A stretch of 64,000 nt of DNA, taken from positions 4,774,001-4,838,000 of the forward strand of contig CM019066.1 of NCBI GenBank assembly GCA_009667805.1, written 5' to 3'. The notes beneath the pieces are model-generated. The model searched no databases and was not told the DNA's origin. It saw only the letters and a list, made by a program, of their open reading frames with translations. Positions 9,158-20,477 of this stretch are shown piece after piece. The stretch comes from Leptobrachium leishanense. Taxonomy: Eukaryota; Chordata; Amphibia; Anura; Megophryidae. How positions within the stretch are numbered: the first letter of the stretch is position 1; each line of letters opens with the position of its first letter. The position numbers and the translations under genes are program-made.

Positions 9158-9295
9158 ATGGAATCCGCAGACCTCGCAGAGACCCTCGAAGTCCTGACTC
9201 GTGAGATAGGAGCGCTCTCCCTATCCCACCAGGAATTACGCACTCAAGTTCGGACCCTTCAAGGTGCCCCCGACCGAACTCTTTGTCCTCCCTAG
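9158..9295 (+). CDS. N-terminal part of Gypsy gag (frame ends early)
   Basis: The ATG at 9158 opens a 45-codon frame (MESADLAETLEVLTREIGAL...) with the heptad-like, leucine-rich character of the N-terminal coiled coil of sushi Gag proteins. It stops at 9293, while the rest of gag continues from about 9283 in another frame. A frame break or assembly error therefore lies between about 9240 and 9290. This is probably the true gag start, being the first ATG after the primer site. Confidence 0.55.
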   Translation: MESADLAETLEVLTREIGALSLSHQELRTQVRTLQGAPDRTLCPP

Positions 9296-11985
9296 CCATG
9301 CCTCCCTTTCCTCAGGAAGATATGAACGCCCCTGAGCCCAACATCCCGCTTCCTGACCGTTACGATGGTAATCGTACCCACTTTCGTGAGTTCATCACTG
9401 GATGCCAGCTTTTCTTTTCACTCAAACCTCGTACCTACAATAACGGTCCCATCAAGGTCCACACAATCATTACTCTCCTCACAGGAGATGCCAGAGCCTG
9501 GGCTCACAACCTCCTCTATGCTCAGGACCCAGCCTTGAACACGTGGGATACGTTTGTCGCCGCCATGGATGCTATGTTCGGTGACCCTTTTCGCATGACA
9601 TCCGCTCAAAACGCCATTCGATCTCTTAAACAAGGCAGACACCCTGTAGAAGAATATATCACAGCGTTTAAGAGTCATGCCCTCGATACCACATGGAACG
9701 AACCTGCCTTGATAGACCAATTCCGCCGTGGCCTGAGTGAGCATATCAAGGATGAGTTGGCCAGAGGCGCCCTTCCCACCACCCTGGAGGATCTTATCCA
9801 TCTCACTATCGCCATAGACAGGCGTTGGAGGGAACGCCAACAAGAGAAGGGAACACCCTCTGGACCCACCCCCTCCTTCCAACCTAAGCGACAGGCATCT
9901 CCCGCACCTCCTCGCCTTTTCGCTCCTCCCGCTCCCCTTCCAACAACGGAAGAACCTATGCAAATAGGGTTGGTGCGGGGCCATCTACCTCCGGAGGAAC
10001 TGGCACGCAGACGGAGGAACCAACTATGCCTATACTGTGGTGGGACAGGGCATCTTGCCAGGCTTTGCCCTGAAAAGACCAAGACCCGGGGAGGTAAGAC
10101 CACCATCTTTTTTGCCAACACAGGTTCTCTGTCAAAACCGTCAACTCATCTGTTTTCTATCCCTGTCACCTTGCAGTGGAATGAGAAGACAATCACCCTC
10201 CCGGCCATGATAGACTCCGGAGCGAGCAATTGTTTCTTTGATGTTTCCTTTGCCCAACGATTATGTATCCCGACATGCAATAAAGAATACCCTGTAAGCA
10301 TACTACTGGTAGACGGCTCTCCTTTAAAATCAGGGGTTGTAGACAAAGAAACCACACCCCTACAAATGATGGTTGGGTCAGCTCATAAAGAAAAAGTGAC
10401 GTTTGATTTGATTCAGACACCCCTGTCTCCAATCATCCTCGGGTTACCCTGGCTCCGGCTACATAGCCCCGCTATCAATTGGTCCACTGGTACGGTTTCC
10501 TTTTTTTCTGAGTTCTGCAAAAAAGGGTGTCTGTCCCCATCCGATCCGTTACCTCTCTGCACCATCCTAGACCATGGCACCCAACGCACTTTTGTCCGCC
10601 TACCACAGGTGTATCATAATCACCAAGAAGTCTTTAACGAAAGAGGGGTTGAGTCACTTCCCCCACATAGGGAATACGACTGCCCCATAGACTTATTACC
10701 TGGGTGCGCCATTCCATTCGGGAGGATTTACCCCCTTTCTGAACCAGAGTTAACTGTTCTAAAGACATACATCGACGAGAACCTAACCAAGGGGTTCATC
10801 CGTCCTTCCACGTCCCCTGCAGGTGCTGGGATCTTTTTCGTAGGTAAAAAGGATGGGGGCCTACGACCATGCGTGGATTATCGAGACCTGAACAGAATTA
10901 CGATTAAAAATCGATACCCATTACCCCTTATTCCAGAACTACTAGAACGGTTACAAACGGCCAAGATCTTCTCCAAATTAGACCTCAGAGGGGCTTACAA
11001 TTTGGTCCGCATACGGAAAGGCGATGAATGGAAGACCGCCTTTCGTACGCGTTACGGTCACTTCGAATACAAGGTCATGCCATATGGCTTATGCAACGCC
11101 CCGGCTACGTTTCAACATCTGGTAAATGATATCTTTCGCGATTTACTGGATAGATACGTCGTAGTCTATCTAGACGACATTCTGATATACTCGACATCAC
11201 TAGAAGAACACCGGACCCATATGCATGAAGTCCTGACCCGTCTCCGTACTCATAACCTATATGTCAAATTAGACAAATGCGTTTTTGAGACACAAAAAAT
11301 ACCCTTCCTAGGATTTATCCTTTCACCGGGAAAAGTGGAGATGGACCCCCTCAAGATCACAGCTATAACCTCTTGGCCCACACCCGCCAACAAAAAGGAG
11401 GTACAACGATTCTTGGGATTTGCCAATTTTTATAGGAAATTCATTCGGAACTTCTCCAAACAAGTACAGCCTCTCACAGCCCTCACAAAAAAGAACAACA
11501 AATTCACGTGGACTCCTGAAACGCAAACAGCATTTAAGAGACTTCAACATCTTTTCGTTTCTGCCCCCATTCTGGAACTCCCTGACCTCACCAAACCCTT
11601 CTTCCTAGAAGTGGATGCCTCCGATAAAGCAACCGGTGCAATCCTGTCCCAGAGAAACGACTCCGATGATAAACTACACCCGGTGGCTTTTCATTCCAAA
11701 CGACTCAATGTCGCAGAGATTAATTACGATATCGGGGATAAGGAACTATTAGCCATTAAACGTGCTCTAGAAGAGTGGAGACACTTGCTGGAGGGAACAT
11801 TACACCCAATCACGGTGTACACCGATCACCGCAACCTGGAGTATCTCCAAACCGCTAAAAGGCTGAATTCACGACAGGCTCGCTGGTCCCTTTTCTTTGC
11901 TCGTTTTTTTTTTCCATATAACATACCGCCCTGGAAACAAAAACGGCAAAGCAGACGCACTTTCCAGACATTTCTCAGAACCTGA
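9283..11985 (+). CDS. Ty3/Gypsy Gag-protease-reverse transcriptase-RNase H polyprotein
   Basis: A 900-codon frame. Residues ~24-190 are a retrotransposon Gag domain. A CCHC zinc knuckle (C249, C252, H257, C262) follows a proline-rich linker. The protease has DSG at 311-313. The reverse transcriptase domain covers ~500-740, with YLDD at 629-632, and is followed by a Ty3-type RNase H with LEVDASDKATGAILSQ and the later TDHRNLEYL. Gag and Pol share one frame with no stop, as in Tf1/sushi elements. The frame leaves the RNase H/integrase sense at a run of ten T (11904-11913); the pol frame resumes in a neighbouring frame at 11897-13759. Because the LTRs are almost identical, this single homopolymer break could be a sequencing artefact. 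Confidence 0.92.
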   Translation: MSSLAMPPFPQEDMNAPEPNIPLPDRYDGNRTHFREFITGCQLFFSLKPRTYNNGPIKVHTIITLLTGDARAWAHNLLYAQDPALNTWDTFVAAMDAMFGDPFRMTSAQNAIRSLKQGRHPVEEYITAFKSHALDTTWNEPALIDQFRRGLSEHIKDELARGALPTTLEDLIHLTIAIDRRWRERQQEKGTPSGPTPSFQPKRQASPAPPRLFAPPAPLPTTEEPMQIGLVRGHLPPEELARRRRNQLCLYCGGTGHLARLCPEKTKTRGGKTTIFFANTGSLSKPSTHLFSIPVTLQWNEKTITLPAMIDSGASNCFFDVSFAQRLCIPTCNKEYPVSILLVDGSPLKSGVVDKETTPLQMMVGSAHKEKVTFDLIQTPLSPIILGLPWLRLHSPAINWSTGTVSFFSEFCKKGCLSPSDPLPLCTILDHGTQRTFVRLPQVYHNHQEVFNERGVESLPPHREYDCPIDLLPGCAIPFGRIYPLSEPELTVLKTYIDENLTKGFIRPSTSPAGAGIFFVGKKDGGLRPCVDYRDLNRITIKNRYPLPLIPELLERLQTAKIFSKLDLRGAYNLVRIRKGDEWKTAFRTRYGHFEYKVMPYGLCNAPATFQHLVNDIFRDLLDRYVVVYLDDILIYSTSLEEHRTHMHEVLTRLRTHNLYVKLDKCVFETQKIPFLGFILSPGKVEMDPLKITAITSWPTPANKKEVQRFLGFANFYRKFIRNFSKQVQPLTALTKKNNKFTWTPETQTAFKRLQHLFVSAPILELPDLTKPFFLEVDASDKATGAILSQRNDSDDKLHPVAFHSKRLNVAEINYDIGDKELLAIKRALEEWRHLLEGTLHPITVYTDHRNLEYLQTAKRLNSRQARWSLFFARFFFPYNIPPWKQKRQSRRTFQTFLRT

Positions 11986-13464
11986 CCTATCCAACTCTTC
12001 ACAAACCACCATTCTCAAGGAAGAACACTTTCTTCATACCTGTTCAGAAGTTCTAGACAAGATGCGAAAAGATCCTAATCAGAAGACCCATACCCAATAT
12101 CTCGATGGGTTACCAACAGCTCACGATCGAATCTACGTCTCTCCACAAAACCGCCTTGAAGTCCTTCAAACCGTTCATGATTCACTTTCAGCAGGTCATC
12201 CAGGCATCAACAAAACTATCAAACTCGCCAATCGTTACTTTTGGTGGCCATCCATCAATACAGAAATCAAACGGTACGTGCAATCCTGTCAAATATGTAA
12301 CCAAGCTAAACATTCAACCCTCAGGCCTGCAGGACTACTACAACCACTGGTAACACCAGACGCCCCATGGAAAGCCATCACAGTGGACTTTATTGTAGAT
12401 TTACCACCATCCCACGGTAACACAACCATCATGGTGGTTGTAGATAGACACACGAAAATGGCCCATTTCGTCCCTGTCTCGAGCCTCCCAACAGCCGAAA
12501 AAACAGCCGATCTTTTTTACCACCACATTTTTCGTCTCCATGGAGTACCGTCTTCGATTATCTCAGATCGGGGCACGCAATTCACGTCCAAACTCTGGTC
12601 TGCCTTCTGTGGAATCCTCAAAATCAAGATCTGTCTCTCCTCTGCATTTCACCCCCAAAGTAATGGACAAACCGAACGGGTAAATCAATGGTTAGAGCAG
12701 TACCTGAGATGCTTCACAACCTACCTACAAGACAATTGGCACACCCTCCTACCGTCGGCAGAATTTTCGTACAACTCCCAATTCCACGACTCCATAAAAA
12801 ATACCCCGTTCTTTGTAAACTTCGGCTATCACCCCTCCCTGTTACCAGATCTACCGTCTATGGGATCCGTACCCTCTGTCAACGATCGGATTCTCCAATT
12901 GCAAGATTGCCACCGTCACCTCCAGACCATTATCAAAGAGACTCAACAAACCCAAAAGATCCAAGCGGATCGACGAAGACGACCCCCTCCTTCCTATCAA
13001 GTAGGTCAAAAGGTCTGGCTTTCGACCCGACACCTCAGACTCTCCTGCCCAACGAAGAAACTGGGACCCAAATATATAGGGCCCTTCACCATCGTGATCG
13101 TGTACTCTCCGGTGCATGTTCGTCTGGAGTTACCACCATCCATGAAAGTGCACCCGGTGTTCCACGTCTCTCTCATCAAACCACACGTCTCCGACACGCT
13201 CTTCAGACGACCCTTGGCCCCTCCGGGCCCCCTCCTCGTAGATGGCGAAGAAGAATTTGAGGTCGAAGATGTTTTAGATTCCCGTTATCGCAGACACCGT
13301 CTTGAGTATCTTATCCAGTGGAAAGGCTATGGCCCTGAGGAACGTTCTTGGGAGCCGGCCTCTGTGGTGCACGCCCGTCATCTGGTCCAAAACTTCCATC
13401 GGGCCCATCCGGAGAAACCGGCTCCCTTGCGCCTCCGGGGGTTGCGCCTTGAGGGGGGGGGTAA
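11897..13464 (+). CDS. Ty3/Gypsy integrase with C-terminal chromodomain (end of pol)
   Basis: Continues pol in a frame different from the upstream part. A zinc-binding HHCC module lies at about 12170-12310. The catalytic core has the DDE triad at about 12384 (VDF), 12565 (SDRG) and 12673 (TERVNQ). A C-terminal chromodomain lies at about 13250-13410 (DSRYRRHRLEYLIQWKGYG...SWEP). That domain defines chromoviruses and probably directs insertion towards modified histones. No stop occurs before the polypurine tract, and the open frame technically runs on into the 3' LTR to 13759. The nine-G run at 13453-13461 may hide the original stop. Confidence 0.92.
13450..13464 (+). promoter_or_regulatory. 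Polypurine tract of the Gypsy element
   Basis: GAGGGGGGGGG followed by TAA sits directly before the 3' LTR, where plus-strand DNA synthesis is primed in LTR elements. Confidence 0.8.
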
Positions 13465-14110
13465 TGTCAGGGTCTGGCAGTGCCTCCGGAAGCGGTACCC
13501 CCCGTCCAGCAGGTGCCAGGCTCCATCGCCCACTCAGCAGGCGGCGTTCCGCGGCGGCTCCCCACGTCCGTCGCGAGCGGGGATCTCCCGCCATATTGGC
13601 CGGGGATACCCCATCCAACTCCAGCATGGCGTTGGGCGGCGGCCGCGCGTCACGCAGAAGGGGCGGGGCTTCGGCACTCGCGTCATTGGGGAGATGACGC
13701 TGGGGCCTCCATTCTCCACCATTGGTGGGATTAAGGGGAAGGAGGGACTTGGCAGCTGAGGAGGGGAAGGGCTGTCCTGGGCGCCCTATTTAACCCCTCG
13801 CTCCCATGGATTGATGTTCAGACGTTCTGTGCCCCCATGCTTAATCGCTGGTCACTGATACCTCTTAATACCTCCAAGCCTACCTCCCTTACCCTCTAGT
13901 TGGATTTCCCGGTATTTGACCTCGGCTGACCCCCTCTACTTTGAACGAACTCTGCCTGCCCCTGATATTGGACCGTGTACCTCGACCTGCCTACGTTCTA
14001 CAATCCACGCCCTCTGCATTACTCAACGATCTATCTTCAATCCACGCTGCCCGAGTATTGGAAGATAAGGTACTGCATCCTGGGTTCCAAATCCTGATCT
14101 ACACGTGACA
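13465..14110 (+). repeat. 3' LTR of the Gypsy element
   Basis: 646 bp from TGTCAGG to GTGACA. Nearly identical to the 5' LTR but without its ~37-bp GC-rich segment after the first 13 bases. It includes the TATA-like TATTTAA and the GTTCAGACGTT self-primer copy at 13816-13826. Confidence 0.93.
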
Positions 14111-14115
14111 ATAGG
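14111..14115. repeat. Right target-site duplication ATAGG
   Basis: Exact match of 8450-8454. Confidence 0.9.
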
Positions 14116-15713
14116 ACTCCATGGAGGCTTCTGCTGTCGGGCTGTGAGACTAGCTCTCGCAAGATTGTGCAGGGTCGCGGATTGATTCACTGAGGGAGGC
14201 CAAAGATTATTTGTCCCCAGTCTCACTCTGCTAATGACGGCCAGAAGCAGTGGATTGGGCCACCGTTTGGGCCGTGGGATGAGAGGTAAGTATCTGATTT
14301 ATTGGAGGGGGGTTTCCAACTGGTGCTGACAGCACATCGGTGATACGCCAACGGATTTTTTTAACCCGTTAGCGTTCTGATTGTAATATGTGGGGAATAC
14401 GTTACAGTCACTTAACCTAACACTAAAGCTCACGTATCTGAGCGCTAATGCTACCTTTAAGAATGTAATCAGGCCCTAAGGATTTAATGGGGGGTACCTG
14501 ACAGGTTTGTAATGCAGAATTTATTTGCGACAAGGCTGGGGGCCTGATTCCAACCAAGTCGTTAACAGACATTAACTGGTTTTGCACAGTACTCAGACCA
14601 GAAAAAATAAAATTACACATAAAAAAAACGGTAGAGGTGAAGCGCTTTTTCATGGACATAGTTGAAAATGAGAGAAATCTCAATGTATCCTTCCTGGTAA
14701 AATACTTTGCAAATAAATAAATAATGTCAAGTATTACTTTTTTTAACTAGTTTCTAAATATACGGGACAGTTTAAAATTGGAAACTTTATTCGACTCATT
14801 GTTTCTCCACGTCCCCATAAGGTGGCGACTTAGTGATAGTAAACCGTTTTCATTGTGGTCTGAAAGGTCAGTGATCATAGAGGTGGGTGTAAAAAAACAC
14901 AATATCTCTGTGTTTTCAGTGGGGATGCGACTTCCCCTGCAGACGCAACGCCATGCAGATTTGTGTATTCACTTTGCTCCTGTCAGAGGAATCACCTACT
15001 CGATCAGGGTTAAAAAAAATAAATCCCCATGTGAACTGAGTGGGCCCTTGCGGCCTGCGCGCACCTCACGAGTGGAGGCAGATAATATGTGGATATGATG
15101 ATGATGGTGCTTTTTGTGTGATTATATTATCACCAGTTTCTGCCAATTTTTGTGATGTTCTCTGTGCATTTTTCACGCATTTTGGGTTGTATATATGGAG
15201 TCCGCGTATATTGGTGCAGTAAAACAAATTTTCTTTTGGCTACACCTTTTCTTGACATACCTGCAACCTCTCTAGGAAGAGTGCGTGGATCCTACATTAC
15301 ATATCTCGATGTTGTGTGTATGTCATGTGATAGTTCGCCGAATAATAACTGTAATTTAATGCACGTGGAATATTTAAAGTTTCTTTTTTTGTTCACTGTT
15401 ATCCATTTGTTAAGGATATCCCTGGTTTCATGCGGGATCTATTGAAAGCTGGTGTAATGTTGGCTTCGTTTCTGTGTGCTTCCTTCATTATACATTTACT
15501 ACAAATGAACCAGGGAATAAGGAACAATGAATAAAGGGAGCAGGATCCAGGAACTTCAGCACCAGGAGCCAGAGCTGGCATTAATCAAATATCCCATCTC
15601 TCAGCTTTAAGTGAACCTGTCATGCTCACCTGCTGCTGGGCGCCGCCATTGTCTGTGTCCTATTGACTGTCAGGAAAACATTGGCAGCTCTGATTGGACC
15701 TTTGGTTGCTAGG
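14116..15713. other. Intergenic DNA, no gene seen
   Basis: No supported gene. At 14664-14722 there is a LINE tail ('gagagaaatctcaatgtatc' then 'ccttcctggtaaaa' and a (aaat)n end) shared with 17495-17560 (reversed) and 21382-21437. The remaining open frames are short and carry no recognisable motif. Confidence 0.5.
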
Positions 15714-16272
15714 CCAGAGGCGCGTTCAATACGTCAGCCGCTGCAAGTGCTAAGTTAGCAACTTGCCATTGAACGCCGTTCTGTCGCTCAGCGCTCAGCA
15801 CTGCTAACTTAGCACTTGCGGCGACCTGAGGAGATGCTGCGAGTAGCTGAGTGTGACGTAGTAAAGATGGCCGCCGCCATGAAGCAAGTAACAATTCCGT
15901 ACGGCAATGTTAATTTTGAGGTTTTTGTTCACCCAAGCACAAAATATTTATTTATTATTTACCCCTGCACATAGACATATACTACAGTTCAATTATATTT
16001 TGTTTCAGAAGTAAACATAACGTTTATTCAATAAAAACTATCATTTGTGGTGTGTGCATACAAAACGGAATTGTGCTGACTGCTTTCCTTTGTCATATAT
16101 ACCTCAACTGTTGTCCGAGTCATACGAAAAACAATCTGAATATTTCATTAAGAAATCGTCGGCCATTTTGGATTTGAAATTCGCATCCAAAGCGTTCAAT
16201 GACACTGCTGCAGCAAACTGAATTGCTGCGCTGCAGAAATTCAGCAGCTGCTGAGGTATTGAACGGGGCTAA
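15714..16272. mobile_element. Probable MITE with inverted ends around 'gcgttcaata'
   Basis: The left side (GGCGCGTTCAATAC) and right side (TATTGAACGGGGC) are inverted versions of each other. A shorter inverted pair sits within the left half: 'aagtgctaagttagcaa' at about 15747 and its complement near 15800. There is no coding content. Boundaries are approximate. Confidence 0.5.
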
Positions 16273-17494
16273 AGACTGTTACCAACATGGCGGCACCGTG
16301 TTGCTAGCCTGCCAACTCACACGGTCTGGTCATAGACCTTCCAATCTTGGCTAGGCTATCAACCGGTTCTCGGGTGGCTATGGGAAAATGCACCCAGAAC
16401 TTTTATTTAATGGCAATTGTGGGGCTCTAAGGGTTAAATCAAGGCGTTTGAAGCCCATAGGCGAGTGCAGCAAGGTGTGCTCCTCCATGAGCAGTCCCAA
16501 TTGGCTTATGGTCAGGGCAGCATAAGTTGTCTTATGTACCGTCTTTTTCCTTAACTATCTTCTATTGTTTTTTGCCATCTGGCCACCTTTCCACACAAGC
16601 ACTGGCACAACCACCCCCTCTTGTGGGCATGACCGTGATGGCGACAATGCGGGTCAAGTCATGGCTATGCCTTCTTGGTGGTCTCGCCCCTGTCACCCAA
16701 TTCTAGACCTACCGTGTGTATCCCAGTGGTTAGCTGTGATCTTGGGTGAGGGGCTGAGCTAGCCCCTGCCCTGGTATATCGCATTAACATGGGGAAGCTA
16801 CGGGGAAATCTGTAGGCTTAGTGTCCCATGTTAGCGCGAAGACGGGAATAGGGCCCCGCGGCTTAAAATGGTTAAACAATGTATTCATATCTCTTAGATG
16901 CCTGTTTTTCAAGACTAAACAAGTGCAGCTTCTTCAGTCTGTTGTTAATTAAAATCTTCTATTCATTCAATAGATCTGTAGCTCATCTCTGCACTTTCTC
17001 CAACTCCATGACCTCCTTCTTCAACAAAGGTGACCAAGACTGCAGATGGGGACTAAGCTGTATTTATCAAAGTGATTATTGAACATGTTATAAATAATAA
17101 AGAGCTGTGGTTGTTGGTCTTTATCATAACAAGGTGTCAGAGTCTTTTTTTTATCGGATAATAGGGATGGGATTGGACTTTAAGAGGGTTCCAGGCCTAA
17201 ATTAGTCACACAACTATCATGGACATTACTCACTTTGTACAAACCCTGAATGGCTGCACTCAACCTGAACATGCATATTTCATAAGAGTGTCTCTGAAAC
17301 CAACAAACACAACATAGGAAATCCAAAGCACTGCGCTTTAATATATCTAATAACCCTTTTAATTATAATTAAGAAGACACGTTCTCTTAGTAGACAGGAG
17401 CATGTGAATGTAGAAGTGTATTTGTGTGGGATGTCAGCGAATGCCATGTGCATAGTAATATTCCCCACCAAATCCAAATTAATTTGTTTCATAA
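16273..17494. other. Intergenic DNA, no gene seen
   Basis: No supported gene. The stretch 16890-17080 ('ttcttcagtctgttgttaat', 'ctgtagctcatctctgcact') looks like a reversed fragment of the Rex1-type LINE 3' region, but I cannot align it fully. Confidence 0.35.
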
Positions 17495-18400
17495 AGTCCT
17501 TTATTTATTTATAAAGGATTTTACCAGGAAGGATACATTGAGATTTCTCTAGTTTTCAAGTATGTCCTGGGTTCAACAACATGGTTACAGAAATACAAAG
17601 TAGTAAAATGCAAGATATTAACACAAAACAAAACACAAATATACAGATTAACAGAAAATAAATATGTAGGAAATATAGTCACTATGTTACATGTTTACAG
17701 GTGCATTCTGTATATAGTCACTATGTTACATGTTTACAGGTGCATTCTGTATATAGTCACTATGTTACATGTTTACAGGTGCATTCTGTATATAGTCACT
17801 ATGTTACATGTTTACAGGGGCATTCTGTATATAGTCACTATGTTACATGTTTACAGGTGCATTCTGTATATAGTCACTATGTTACATGTTTACAGGTGCA
17901 TTCTGTATATAGTCACTATGTTACATGTTTACAGGTGCATTCTGTATATAGTCACTATGTTACATGTTTACAGGTGCATTCTGTATATAGTCACTATGTT
18001 ACATGTTTACAGGTGTATTCTGTATATAGTCATTATGTTACATGTTTACAGGTGCATTCTGTATATAGTCACTATGTTACATGTTTACAGGTGCATTCTG
18101 TATGTAGTCACTATGTTACATGTTTACAGGTGCATTCTGTATATAGTCACTGTTACATGTTTACAAGTGCATTCTGTATATAGTCACTATGTTACATGTT
18201 TACAGGTGCATTCCGTATTGAGGTATGTTAATAGAGAATGATCTCTGAAGGGACTTTAGACTGGGGGAAGATTTGATGGCGTCTGGGAGGTTATTCCATA
18301 ATTGCAATGCTCTGTAAGAAAATGAGTATCGAGCCACTTTCCTTTTGTATTGTGGTATTCGCTGACTATTACTTGTATTTTAAGTTAAGATCAATTCGAT
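17495..18400 (-). repeat. LINE/SINE 3' region (reversed) interrupted by a minisatellite
   Basis: Starts with the reversed tail 'ttataaaggattttaccagg' plus 'aaggatacattgagatttc', seen in forward orientation at 14664 and 21382. After the minisatellite it continues with 'gaagatttgatggcgtctgg' and 'aggttattccataattgcaa', similar in layout to the reversed repeat at 39104-39545. Confidence 0.6.
17676..18225. repeat. 39-bp minisatellite, about 14 copies
   Basis: Head-to-tail copies of a 39-bp unit containing 'gttacatgtttacaggtgca' and 'ttctgtatatagtcactat', with only scattered substitutions and a 2-bp deletion near 18151. Because 39 is a multiple of three, long open frames of a 13-residue repeat (MLHVYRCILYIVT and a shifted version) run across it. 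These are artefacts of the period, with no start context or conservation to support a protein. Confidence 0.95.
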
Positions 18401-18599
18401 AGTTGATATCCATTTGCTAGTTCATTTCAAATTCGATAGTTGATATCAATTATTCAAATTTTTCTTTTATGATGACACAGTGTAAAACGAAATAAATTCG
18501 TTATATACGGTTTCGAATTCGTATCGTATCAATTCGTTATTCGGAAGTACTTCCGAACTACGAATTATCATATTTCGTTACAAATTCGAATTTTTCCGA

Positions 18600-19172
18600 A
18601 ACGAATGCACATCTCTAATCCATGCGTCCCTTTAAACATGGTCCACACAGTCACCCTACTAATCAACCACTTATAAACTATGAATAACCCCCAGCATAAA
18701 ATGTTTAAAATTAGGCAATATATTAGAATTAGTATGTATGTGGATAAAGGATAAATATATATCATAATAGAGCTGACTGCAACAGCAGCGACACTGCTGA
18801 CCAGATCCATTACTGTGGTGTATGGGGCCAAGAGAACACCTGTGCTGCATTCCTTTACATTGCCTGTGAATTTTGGAAGTGGAACTGTTTTTTGGTAAAA
18901 TTTTGCGATTAGCGTCCGTCCAGAAATTAGCGCAGGCACCGAGTGATCTGTTACAAAAGCGCTAGAGATCTCTAACGCTCCCCATGTTAAGTACAGGACG
19001 TGGAAAGCACAGTAAGCTTGCGCTATGAATCGCTACTAGTGACGCGCTAAGTGACTATTCCTGTTTCTAGGGGGAGGCAACCGATCTGGTGATCATCAGG
19101 CGCTACACTAAAATAACCCAGCGCTAACGCGAAAACATGTTGACGCTTGGGTTAGCTCACACCAGCTGATAG
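18600..19172 (+). mobile_element. Dispersed ~570-bp repeat, copy 1
   Basis: The block 18652-18877 ('cccccagcataaaatgttta' to 'gctgcattcctttacattg') and the GCGCTA-rich part 18900-19170 (ending 'gggttagctcacaccag') both recur in reverse orientation at 58372-58920. It therefore behaves as one transposed unit. Directly before it (about 18470-18618) is a hAT-like terminus reading 'gaaacgaatgcacatctcta'. There is no coding content. Confidence 0.6.
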
Positions 19173-20200
19173 GGCCCTTTGAGGAGAGGTTGGTGCTCTG
19201 ACCCCTGTGGTCTGCGGCCAGAGGGCTACAAAGTGAGCCGCCTGATATCACCTATCACTGTTGGGGGGACACGTGTGCAAGGACACATCATATGATGGTG
19301 AGATGAACATTGAGGATACGGTGTGGCACATCTGCTAGTATGAAGAACACCGATTCCATGTTTCACCGAGAGAAGTATTGCTTAACTCGCCAACTACACC
19401 AGCCTTTCACGGGTTCTACTCATCTGTTCACGGTCACAGCACACAGGGGGTGGTTGGGAACGTGTTACTGCCGCTATGACCACTTTATTATTACTGTCAT
19501 CATTTATATAGCGCCAACAGTTTCCGCAGCGCTTTACAATAACCAAAGGGAACGAAATATATATAAAAACAGACATAGGATGGAAACAAGAGGTGTAGAG
19601 GGCCCTGCTCATAGAAGCTTACAGTATAGAGGGATGAAGTGGTCGTAGTTCCTAGGTAGTCCCTAAAAACACTATACAAGTGATGGGCGTTCGGTTAACG
19701 CAATAGAAATTGCAAGCGCCATGAAATGATCCCAAGTTACGCAAATCAGGACAGGCTTATGGTAAAATCATATGAGATGTAATTCCAGCAGATAATTACA
19801 GGTCCGGCACAGCCACGGATACCGGATTGACCCGTGCCCGCACCGCAAGCCAAAAATAACCAGATCTAGATAAGCTGTGAGCAAAATTAACAAAAAACAT
19901 TTTTAATGATTAGAACTGCAAAGGGCAAAGATAATCAGGTTCTATGTCTTCAAGTAAGTTTGGCACACAACATTGTGCATGGGGCACAACCCACTCTTAC
20001 ATGGCACATAATGGCACACAGCCCACCCTCCCAAGGTACACAATCTTCTCTGCCAGAGCACAACCCACCCTGCCAGAGAATAGAGGGGACACAGCCCTCC
20101 CCTTTCAAAGCACATGGTTGGATCAGCCCCAACTCCCAACATCCTCCTCCATCACCCTCTGTGCACAATGACAGGTACTTCCAGACAGACAAGAACCCAG
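19173..20200. other. Intergenic DNA upstream of PDIA6
   Basis: No gene seen. At 19478-19650 lies a reversed L2-type tail ('tatagcgccaacagtttccg' then 'cagcgctttacaata'). Confidence 0.45.
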
Positions 20201-20349
20201 GCCCCGCCCCCCGGGCTAAATTCACGCAGCTGACCAATAGAAACGCTCCAGCTCTCCCAGAGCCATGGGAAGGCAGGGTAGTGTCACCGGCGGCTGCGCT
20301 ACCCGTCGGCCCCTGATTGGCTATATTAATGATGGAACGCTTCAGTCAG

Positions 20350-20368
20350 CCAATGCAGTGGAGACACG
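20350..20368 (+). promoter_or_regulatory. ER stress response element-like site CCAAT-N9-ACACG
   Basis: The ERSE consensus is CCAAT-N9-CCACG, bound by NF-Y together with ATF6 or XBP1. Here CCAAT (20350-20354) is followed after exactly nine bases by ACACG, one mismatch. It lies ~110 bp before the PDIA6 start codon. PDIA6 is a known unfolded-protein-response target, so the site is plausible. A weaker match, CCAAT-N9-CCAGC, is at 20234-20252. Confidence 0.5.
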
Positions 20369-20477
20369 GCGGAAGGCGATCCGGTTGTTTCGAGGTGCAG
20401 AGGCTGAGCGGGGTAGAGAGTGCAGAGCCGGAGCCGCGGAGGGACACCAAGGAGAAACAGGGTCAGAGAGCATCACA

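Noticed and set aside
9138..9160. tRNA-type primer-binding site after the Gypsy 5' LTR
   Set aside because: The sequence starts TAACGTCTG and not TGG; the exact complementarity to the element's own predicted RNA start explains it better.
9418..10144. Minus-strand ORFs of 148-188 codons within the Gypsy gag region
   Set aside because: Antisense shadows of gag; codon pattern and domain evidence support the plus strand only.
17676..18225. CRISPR-like regular array
   Set aside because: Units are contiguous with no unique spacers, and the context is a vertebrate gene with introns.
17684..18241. Long open frames of a 13-residue repeat protein
   Set aside because: They follow from a 39-bp tandem repeat whose length is divisible by three; both open frames encode only the repeat, with no start context or domain.
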